Below, piece by piece: positions 35,899 through 41,389 of a DNA stretch of 41,389 nt (positions within the stretch are counted from its first letter, which is position 1; each line of letters starts with the position of its first letter). The notes beneath the pieces are model-generated. The model made no database searches. It was not told the origin of the DNA and saw only the letters and a program-made list of their open reading frames with translations. Origin of the DNA: Bacteroidota bacterium (GTDB taxonomy: Bacteria; Bacteroidota; Bacteroidia; Bacteroidales; UBA7960); NCBI GenBank assembly GCA_018335675.1, contig JAGXRQ010000005.1, forward strand, positions 1 through 41,389, written 5' to 3'. The position numbers and the translations under genes are program-made.

Positions 35899-37533
35899 TT
35901 ACATCATACCGCCCATGCCACCCATTCCCGGGGCCATTGGCATTTCAGGTTTGTCTTCTTTTATTTCTGAGATTACACATTCAGTTGTTAGCAACATTCC
36001 TGCTATAGATGAAGCATTTTCAAGAGCTATACGTGTAACTTTTGTTGGGTCAATTACACCTGCCTTGTAAAGTTTTTCAAACTGTTCGGTGTGTGCATTG
36101 AAGCCAAAATCGTCTTTTTCTTCTTTAATTTTTTGAACGATGATAGAACCTTCAATTCCTGCATTTTCAACAATAGTTCTTAGCGGAGATTCTAATGCTT
36201 TACGAACAATTGCAATACCCGTGGTTTCATCGTCGTTTGCTCCTGTGAAGTTTACAAGTGCATCAAGTGCGCGAATATAAGCAACACCACCACCGGGAAC
36301 TATACCTTCTTCAACAGCAGCTCTTGTAGCATGCAGAGCATCGTCAAAACGATCTTTTTTCTCTTTCATTTCTACTTCGCTGGCAGCTCCTACATAAATA
36401 ACAGCTACGCCTCCTGACAATTTAGCTAATCTTTCCTGAAGTTTTTCTTTGTCATAATCACTTGTAGTATTTTCAATCTGAGCTTTAATCTGATTTACTC
36501 TTGCTTTAATTGAATCAGGGCTTCCTTTTCCACTTACAACTGTAGTATTGTCTTTGTCAATAGAAACTTTTTCAGCACGGCCCAACATAGATAAATCTGC
36601 ATTTTCAAGTTTGTAGCCTTGCTCTTCGCTAATAACTACACCACCTGTAAGAATAGCGATATCTTCAAGCATTGCTTTTCTGCGATCACCAAATCCAGGT
36701 GCTTTTACAGCAGCAATTTTTAATGAACCGCGAAGTTTGTTAACAACAAGAGTTGCAAGTGCTTCACCATCTACATCCTCTGCAATAATAATAAGCGCTC
36801 TTCCTGTTTGAACAACTTTTTCAAGAACCGGAAGAAAATCTTTCATTATACTAATCTTCTTGTCATAGATGAGAATATATGGATCATCAAATACTGCTTC
36901 CATCTTTTCTGTATCAGTTACAAAATATGGAGAAATGTAACCACGGTCAAACTGCATACCTTCAACAAGCTTAACACTTGTTTCTGTTCCTTTTGCTTCT
37001 TCAACTGTTATTACACCTTCTTTTTTAACTTTAGCCATAGCTTCAGCAATAAGTTTTCCTATTGAACTGTCGTTGTTTGCTGAAATAGTAGCAACCTGTT
37101 CAACTTTTTCATTGCTATCGTCAACTTCCTTAGATTGTGATTTTAGATGTTCAACAACTTTTTCAACCGCTTTATCTATACCGCGTTTTATATCCATCGG
37201 ATTAGCACCGGCTGTAACGTTTTTTAAACCATTGTTAAAAATAGCTTGTGCCAAAACAGTTGCTGTTGTTGTGCCGTCGCCTGCAAGATCTGCAGTTTTA
37301 CTTGCTACTTCCTTTAGCATTTGAGCACCCATGTTTTCTACCGGGTCAGCTAATTCAATTTCTTTTGCTACAGAAACACCGTCTTTTGTGATAATCGGAG
37401 CTCCGTATTTTCTGTCGATAATTACATTACGTCCTTTTGGACCTAAAGTAACTTTTACAGCATTTGCCAATTGGTCAACACCACTTTTGATTGCTGTTCT
37501 AGCTTTTTGATTGAAAATTATATCTTTTGCCAT
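35899..37533 (-). CDS. groEL: Chaperonin GroEL (60 kDa)
   Basis: The 544-aa group I chaperonin is the subunit of the double seven-fold ring that folds cytoplasmic proteins with GroES and ATP. The ATP site is visible: [13 protein letters not shown] (28-40), [11 protein letters not shown] (51-61) and [12 protein letters not shown] (85-96). The apical region and the late [13 protein letters not shown] and the [20 protein letters not shown] segment are normal. The C-terminus is a Gly-Met tail (GMGGMGGMM), usual for GroEL. Length and motifs are complete. It is downstream of groES with a 39-bp gap, in the typical groES-groEL order. Heat-shock control is expected, but no CIRCE element was found upstream. 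Confidence 0.98.
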   Translation of the reverse strand: MAKDIIFNQKARTAIKSGVDQLANAVKVTLGPKGRNVIIDRKYGAPIITKDGVSVAKEIELADPVENMGAQMLKEVASKTADLAGDGTTTATVLAQAIFNNGLKNVTAGANPMDIKRGIDKAVEKVVEHLKSQSKEVDDSNEKVEQVATISANNDSSIGKLIAEAMAKVKKEGVITVEEAKGTETSVKLVEGMQFDRGYISPYFVTDTEKMEAVFDDPYILIYDKKISIMKDFLPVLEKVVQTGRALIIIAEDVDGEALATLVVNKLRGSLKIAAVKAPGFGDRRKAMLEDIAILTGGVVISEEQGYKLENADLSMLGRAEKVSIDKDNTTVVSGKGSPDSIKARVNQIKAQIENTTSDYDKEKLQERLAKLSGGVAVIYVGAASEVEMKEKKDRFDDALHATRAAVEEGIVPGGGVAYIRALDALVNFTGANDDETTGIAIVRKALESPLRTIVENAGIEGSIIVQKIKEEKDDFGFNAHTEQFEKLYKAGVIDPTKVTRIALENASSIAGMLLTTECVISEIKEDKPEMPMAPGMGGMGGMM

Positions 37534-37572
37534 ATGATTATATTTTTTGTTTAGTTTGTTTTTGTTATTTTA

Positions 37573-37851
37573 TTAGATGATAGCATAAATGTCGCTCTCT
37601 CTCATGATTAGGTAATCTATTCCATCTACTGAAATCTCTGTTCCAGCATATTTTCCGTATAAAACAGTATCACCAACTTTAACGGTTATCGGTTCGTCTT
37701 TTTTTCCACTTCCAACAGCCACAACTTTTCCTCTTTGTGGTTTTTCTTTTACTGTGTCAGGAATAATGATTCCTCCTGCAGTTTTTTCTTCAGCCGCTGA
37801 TGGTTCTACCAATACTCGGTCAGCTAATGGTTTAATGTTTATAGTTGCCAT
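37573..37851 (-). CDS. groES: Co-chaperonin GroES (10 kDa)
   Basis: The 92-aa protein has the GroES fold pattern: [12 protein letters not shown] (6-17), the mobile loop [19 protein letters not shown] (21-39) that contacts GroEL, then [12 protein letters not shown] and [14 protein letters not shown], ending in DIYAII. It caps GroEL's folding chamber as a heptamer. First gene of the groES-groEL operon. The 195-bp upstream region lacks the CIRCE sequence TTAGCACTC-N9-GAGTGCTAA. Confidence 0.98.
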   Translation of the reverse strand: MATINIKPLADRVLVEPSAAEEKTAGGIIIPDTVKEKPQRGKVVAVGSGKKDEPITVKVGDTVLYGKYAGTEISVDGIDYLIMRESDIYAII

Positions 37852-37931
37852 GTTTTTTATAATTTAATGGTTAAACAAATATTATTTATGATGTTATTTT
37901 CATTTCACAAGCCGCTATCCAACACAATCTA

Positions 37932-37951
37932 TACCAATTAATAAATTGGTA
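37932..37951 (-). promoter_or_regulatory. Inverted repeat upstream of groES, candidate operator
   Basis: The dyad TACCAATT-AATA-AATTGGTA (8-bp arms, 4-nt loop) lies about 80 bp before the groES start, between the secG terminator and groES. It has no T-run and is not CIRCE. Position and symmetry fit an operator, but this is inference from one copy. Confidence 0.35.
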
Positions 37952-37990
37952 ATTTTTGTCAGTTTATTTACAATAATTCGGACAAATCAA

Positions 37991-38030
37991 AAAAAAATGT
38001 CAGAATGTTATGACATTCTGACATTTTTTT
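37991..38030 (-). terminator. Intrinsic terminator of the sigma54-activator/lptE/secG cluster
   Basis: An 18-bp perfect stem, including ATGTCAGAATGT / ACATTCTGACAT with flanking A7/T7 runs and a TATG loop, lies 16 bp behind the secG stop on the minus strand. The T-run on the minus strand makes it a good terminator ahead of groES. Confidence 0.93.
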
Positions 38031-38046
38031 AATCAGTCGTAAACTA

Positions 38047-38385
38047 TTAATCTACAACTTCATCTTGTCCACCACTAGTTCCGGCATCAAACGGTGCAGC
38101 ATCCTGAGGAGGAATCATTGTTTGAATCTCACTCTGAGGTTCTGCTTTTATAGTGTCTCTTGGAATAACAAAAATTGACAACAATGAAAGTAATAGCAAC
38201 ACAACTGCAAGTGTCCAAGTAGATTTTTCAAGAAAATCTGTGGTTTTGCGTACTCCCATTACTTGATTGTTTGATGCAAAATTACTTGCCAATCCGCCAC
38301 CTTTACTGTTTTGTACCAGTACAATTAGTATTAGTAAAACACACGTAATCAATACTAATACAGAAATTAAAACATATGCTCCCAT
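38047..38385 (-). CDS. secG: Preprotein translocase subunit SecG
   Basis: The 112-aa inner-membrane protein has two transmembrane helices (about 4-24 and 57-76) joined by the SecG hallmark loop VQNSKGGGLASNFASNNQV (24-42). SecG associates with SecYE and stimulates protein export. The C-terminal tail past residue 80 is Gln/Asp/Pro-rich, as in Bacteroidota homologues. It is the last gene of a four-gene minus-strand cluster, 12 bp behind the upstream gene, and is followed by a strong terminator. Confidence 0.95.
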   Translation of the reverse strand: MGAYVLISVLVLITCVLLILIVLVQNSKGGGLASNFASNNQVMGVRKTTDFLEKSTWTLAVVLLLLSLLSIFVIPRDTIKAEPQSEIQTMIPPQDAAPFDAGTSGGQDEVVD

Positions 38386-38397
38386 TTATTTAAAAAT

Positions 38398-39162
38398 TTA
38401 ATTGGTTTCTTTTTGAATATCAGAAATTTTTTGTGCAAAGTAACTGCTTTTTTCTGGAAATTTCAAACTTAATTTTTTATAAACTGAAATTGATCTTTCT
38501 TTTTGTCCTTGCTTATAATAAATCAGGGCCAAAGTCTCACTCACGATGTCATCTTTCTCTAAACTGCTATCGGCTGAAAAATCCTCTCCAAACTCAGGCT
38601 TGTCTTTGCTAACTTTTATTGTAGGCTCTTCCATTAAAAATTTATCGATTAGCTGGCTAACTGATGGCTTTTTTGCTTCCTGTTCTTGCAGAATAGGAGG
38701 CTTCTCTAAAAGCTCTTCAACAACAAACATCTGTACTGTAGAAACAGGCTTGCTTTTTTCTTTTACTTCAAGACTCACGCTTGCTTCTCCTCTTTCAGAT
38801 GATATTTCTGCAAGCCTTTTGTTTACGATTGCAAGTAATTCTTCTTTGCTCAATTGTTTGTGGTCTTGTATTGTTTCAGATGACTTTATGTTTTCTGTTT
38901 TTATTACCGGCTTTCTTTCGCTTATATGTTCTTTCTCCGATAAGTATTTTTGCAGCTTTTTCATATCACTTGCGTACACTGAAGCCATGTTTACATGCTT
39001 TTCATAAGCTAGTTTATCAAAGTTTTCAATGTTTTTTGAAAGTATTATATGTGCGGTATGGCAATAAGGATAAAACTTTGTAACTCTTTCCAGAAAAGAT
39101 AGAGTGTTTCCATCCAATGAATTTGGATTATTAATTATGCCGGTATATTTTGACTTTTCCAT
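38398..39162 (-). CDS. Conserved Bacteroidota protein with C-terminal TPR-like helices, function unknown
   Basis: The 254-aa soluble protein has no signal peptide. The N-terminus (about 20-85) is helical (FLERVTKFYPYCHTAHIILS), the centre is charged and low-complexity (Lys/Glu/Ser-rich, 90-195), and the C-terminus (about 205-254) looks like a TPR hairpin (TLALIYYKQGQKERSISVYK followed by KLSLKFPEKSSYFAQKI). I recognise it as the usual neighbour between lptE and secG in Bacteroidota, but no function is known to me. It starts 3 bp behind the lptE stop and ends 12 bp before secG, so it is in the same transcript. A scaffold role for an envelope machine is only a guess. Confidence 0.75.
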   Translation of the reverse strand: MEKSKYTGIINNPNSLDGNTLSFLERVTKFYPYCHTAHIILSKNIENFDKLAYEKHVNMASVYASDMKKLQKYLSEKEHISERKPVIKTENIKSSETIQDHKQLSKEELLAIVNKRLAEISSERGEASVSLEVKEKSKPVSTVQMFVVEELLEKPPILQEQEAKKPSVSQLIDKFLMEEPTIKVSKDKPEFGEDFSADSSLEKDDIVSETLALIYYKQGQKERSISVYKKLSLKFPEKSSYFAQKISDIQKETN

Positions 39163-39165
39163 TAA

Positions 39166-39678
39166 TTACCAGTTAACTACAGCTGCATTAAACACATCCT
39201 CAACCAGTGCTTCCACAATTTCAGTTATTGCCTGATCTTCAACCTGAGTAAGACTTAATTTACTATCGTAATCAAAGTATCTTGCAAAACTTCTTTCAAA
39301 ATCACTCTTTGGGTCGTATTCGTTAATAAATGTAATCCTGATCGTAATTGTGAGCCTGTTGAGTGCTGCTTGGTCGTCGCCGCTAATGGCAGTGGGTTGA
39401 GTTGTATATCCTGTTATACTGCCTTCAAAATGCAAATCGCCCCTTCCGTCAGTAAGCTTCAAGCTGGTTTGTTTCATAAATTTATCCTGAAGCGACTCGG
39501 TAAACTTTTGACTTAAAGTGGGTTGAACAATTTGAGCATGATTAGGAAAATGCTTTACAGAAAATGTTTTAGCCTGAGGCGGAATCGAAGCTCCTGTAAA
39601 ACTATAAAATTTACAGCTAGTCATAATTCCTAAAACTATGACAACGATTGTCAACACAGGTAAATTTCTTGATTGCAT
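39166..39678 (-). CDS. lptE: LptE-family LPS-assembly lipoprotein
   Basis: The 170-aa lipoprotein has a signal peptide ending GIMTSC, with Cys22 as the likely lipidated residue. The body matches the LptE/LptE-like family in outline: KFYSFTGASIPPQAKTFSV, then LHFEGSITGYTTQPTAIS and LTITIRITFINEY, close to the Bacteroidota members. LptE helps the barrel LptD insert lipopolysaccharide into the outer leaflet of the outer membrane. The gene sits between the sigma54 activator and the unknown TPR-like gene, a common Bacteroidota arrangement that ends in secG. The family is divergent, so the name is by pattern and context. Confidence 0.82.
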   Translation of the reverse strand: MQSRNLPVLTIVVIVLGIMTSCKFYSFTGASIPPQAKTFSVKHFPNHAQIVQPTLSQKFTESLQDKFMKQTSLKLTDGRGDLHFEGSITGYTTQPTAISGDDQAALNRLTITIRITFINEYDPKSDFERSFARYFDYDSKLSLTQVEDQAITEIVEALVEDVFNAAVVNW

Positions 39679-39766
39679 CTATATCGATTTTAGGGTGCAA
39701 ATATAAGGAAAAAAGTCTTAGGAAAAACCCTAAATATCAGCTACTAAAACATCTACATAACCTTTT

Positions 39767-39842
39767 GACTCAGGACTCAGGACTCAGGACTCAGGACTTA
39801 GGACTTAGGACTCAGGACTTAGGACTCAGGACTTACGACTCA
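39767..39842. repeat. Heptad tandem repeat, GACTCAG/GACTTAG
   Basis: About eleven perfect 7-bp units, GACTCAG or GACTTAG with one GACTTAC, lie in the spacer between lptE and the sigma54 activator. The array overlaps the last codons and TAA stop of the activator gene, which lie within its final units. Confidence 0.93.
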
Positions 39843-41089
39843 ACCCCATATTCCTTAATCTTTCTGTAAAGCGTTCTTTCACTAATTCCAAGCTCATCTG
39901 CTGCTTTTTTTCTCCTTCCTCTGTATTTTTCTAAGGCTTTTATGATAAGATCTTTTTCTTTTTCCTGAATAGAGAGAGTTTCTTCAATGTAAACATGAGG
40001 CGCCTCTTCATAGCTCTCAATAATTTCTACTTCTTCTTTCTTTTGTTCTGGTTGGCGTACTTTTATTTCAGGGGTGTTTATAATTTCATTATCGTGTAAG
40101 GTATCTCGATATAATTTGTTTATAAGATGTTTGTTCTCATCTTTAAAAGCCTGATCTACTTCACCGCTATGAATTAGTTCCATAATTATCTTCTTCATGT
40201 CGTTTACATCCTTTTTCATATCAAACAACACTTTATAAAGAAGTTCTCTTTCACTAAAGTTTTCAGGTGCATTTGCATCTTTAAACAAAACCGGAAGATT
40301 TGTATCAAAGCTCTGGGGTAGGTATTTGTGTAATGTATCTCCCGAAATCATTCTTTCATTTTCTATAACTGATATTTGTTCGGCAAGGTTTTTCAATTGT
40401 CTAACGTTTCCAGGCCATCTGTAATTTATTAGCATTTGTTCGGCCTCTGAAGAAAGCTGCATTACCGGCATTCTGTATCTTTCAGCAAAATCGGAAGCAA
40501 ATTTCCTGAATAGCAAAATTATATCTCCTTTTCGTTCTCTTAATGCCGGCACTTGAATAGGAACTGTATTCAATCTGTAATATAAATCCTCTCTGAACTT
40601 TCCTGAAGCTATTGCCGATTGAAGGTTAACATTTGTTGCAGCAACAACTCTAACATTGGTTTTTTGGATTTTTGATGATCCAACACGTATAAACTCGCCA
40701 CTTTCAAGAATTCGAAGAAGCCTCACCTGGGTAAGAAGTGGAAGCTCTGAAACCTCATCAAGGAAGATTGTTCCACCATCTACTACTTCAAAATACCCCC
40801 TTCGCGCTTCGTGTGCTCCTGTAAATGATCCCTTTTCATGACCAAACAACTCACTGTCTATTGTGCCTTCCGGAATAGCACCGCAGTTTACGGCAATATA
40901 TTGACCGTGTTTGCGAGGACTCAATTGGTGAATTATTTTCGGGAATACTTCTTTCCCTACACCACTTTCTCCACTAACCAAAACGGAAATATCTGTTGGA
41001 GCAACTTGTCGTGCCACATCAATAGCCCTCTCCAACAATGGAGAATTTCCAATTATATTAAATCTTTGCTTTATTGCTTGTATTTCCAT
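39833..41089 (-). CDS. Sigma54-dependent transcriptional activator (AAA+ and HTH, no receiver domain)
   Basis: An AAA+ sigma54-interaction domain spans nearly the whole N-terminal two-thirds: Walker A GESGVGKE, the GSFTGA loop that contacts sigma54, Walker B GTIFLDEVSEL and the RILESGEFIRVGS segment. The C-terminus is a Fis-type helix-turn-helix (KKAADELGISERTLYRKIKE). A charged linker of about 110 residues with a Glu-rich stretch lies between them. There is no receiver or sensory domain at the N-terminus, so input must come through another protein or through the linker. I place the start at the ATG at 41089 (418 aa); the TTG three codons upstream (41098) would give 421 aa. It heads the lptE-secG cluster. 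The stop is inside a heptad array, so the tail may be altered. Confidence 0.87.
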   Translation of the reverse strand: MEIQAIKQRFNIIGNSPLLERAIDVARQVAPTDISVLVSGESGVGKEVFPKIIHQLSPRKHGQYIAVNCGAIPEGTIDSELFGHEKGSFTGAHEARRGYFEVVDGGTIFLDEVSELPLLTQVRLLRILESGEFIRVGSSKIQKTNVRVVAATNVNLQSAIASGKFREDLYYRLNTVPIQVPALRERKGDIILLFRKFASDFAERYRMPVMQLSSEAEQMLINYRWPGNVRQLKNLAEQISVIENERMISGDTLHKYLPQSFDTNLPVLFKDANAPENFSERELLYKVLFDMKKDVNDMKKIIMELIHSGEVDQAFKDENKHLINKLYRDTLHDNEIINTPEIKVRQPEQKKEEVEIIESYEEAPHVYIEETLSIQEKEKDLIIKALEKYRGRRKKAADELGISERTLYRKIKEYGVES

Positions 41090-41227
41090 GATTAACAAAA
41101 AAAATATCTGGTGAAGATATTAGTATTATCCATTTAAATTGCAAAATTAAAAAACCTTATCCATTTTTCAACCTTAGTAGAATATTTTGTTTCCGTAGAT
41201 TTATAACCTCTTATATAACTTCCTCGT
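41090..41227. other. Spacer between sigma54 activator and transposase fragment
   Basis: This AT-rich stretch must hold both the activator promoter and the downstream non-coding end of the transposase element. No terminal inverted repeat, target duplication or terminator was recognised. The element boundary is therefore not defined. Confidence 0.5.
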
Positions 41228-41389
41228 TCATGCAGCTTCCAGTTTAGCTAATTTCATCCTTAACTGATTGATTTTCTTTTGTTTATATTTTTGTTGAAAT
41301 TCAAGTAGCGCATTTGGGTTGAAACTTTGTTGGTTGATTATCATTTTATAATAGATAATGGACAGTTTTCGTGCTGTTGCCACAACTGC
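41228..41389 (-). CDS. IS110-type transposase, C-terminal fragment (runs off window)
   Basis: The minus-strand frame is open from the window edge for 53 codons to a TGA at 41228-41230. The translation begins AVVATARKLSIIYYKMI, followed by NQQSFNPNALLEFQQKYKQK and a Lys-rich end. The ARKL-x-x-I-x-Y-K-M pattern with a short basic tail is what I recall from the C-terminus of IS110/IS116/IS902-family transposases, DNA-recombining enzymes with a DEDD/RuvC-like N-terminal domain. The rest of the protein lies outside the window, so neither catalytic residues nor element ends can be checked. An unrelated protein is possible, but the pattern is fairly specific. Confidence 0.6.
   Translation of the reverse strand, partial: AVVATARKLSIIYYKMIINQQSFNPNALLEFQQKYKQKKINQLRMKLAKLEAA

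Noticed and set aside
38546-39007. 153-aa Ser/Leu-rich plus-strand frame
   Set aside because: Antisense to the conserved gene between lptE and secG; composition is that of a shadow frame.
39648-39869. 73-aa frame with LRTQDLG repeats
   Set aside because: It is only the translation of the GACTCAG/GACTTAG heptad array plus lptE antisense; no support as a gene.

Overview
The window reads as chromosomal DNA of a Bacteroidota bacterium, probably of the Bacteroidales/Marinilabiliales grade; the exact lineage cannot be settled here. The evidence is AT-rich DNA, two proteins ending in type IX secretion (T9SS) sorting tails, a Bacteroidota-style sigma54 activator/LptE/SecG cluster, a DUF3108 protein, and a very large beta-rich outer-membrane protein. 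Most genes are ordinary housekeeping genes. The accessory content is a pair of giant secreted proteins in the middle and an IS110-like transposase fragment at the right edge.

Layout. Positions 1-290 hold the tail of an rRNA operon (5S rRNA and terminator). A metallo-beta-lactamase-fold hydrolase (+) follows, convergent with hflK-hflC (-). Then, all on the minus strand, come a C69 dipeptidase, cysS, pnuC and a 1156-aa predicted outer-membrane protein. fhs (+) is followed by about 700 bp of repeat-rich spacer. Next are two giant plus-strand genes. The first (13447-18927) is an 1826-aa trypsin-fold protease with PKD, adhesin-like and InlB-like modules, a dockerin and a T9SS tail. The second (19093-32037) is a 4314-aa protein with a predicted N-terminal cohesin-like domain, 8 PKD-like repeats, a bacterial Ig-like domain, about 34 MBG/YDG domains in four superblocks, 8 InlB-like repeats and a T9SS tail. 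leuS and a DUF3108 gene (+) follow. A shared bidirectional terminator then separates them from groES-groEL, and further right lies the sigma54 activator-lptE-unknown-secG cluster, all on the minus strand. A partial IS110-type transposase (-) runs off the right end.

The most interesting inference is that the two giant neighbours form a cell-surface complex. The protease carries a canonical two-loop dockerin just before its sorting tail, and the next gene starts its mature region with a cohesin-like fold. Both also carry the same InlB-like module. This would be a T9SS-delivered cohesin-dockerin system built on proteolysis and adhesion rather than cellulose degradation.

A second theme is short-period tandem repeats (units of 7, 8 and 11 bp) in several spacers. 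At pnuC, the sigma54 activator gene and fhs the repeats start at or within the stop codon, so the repeat seems to supply or border the end of the protein.
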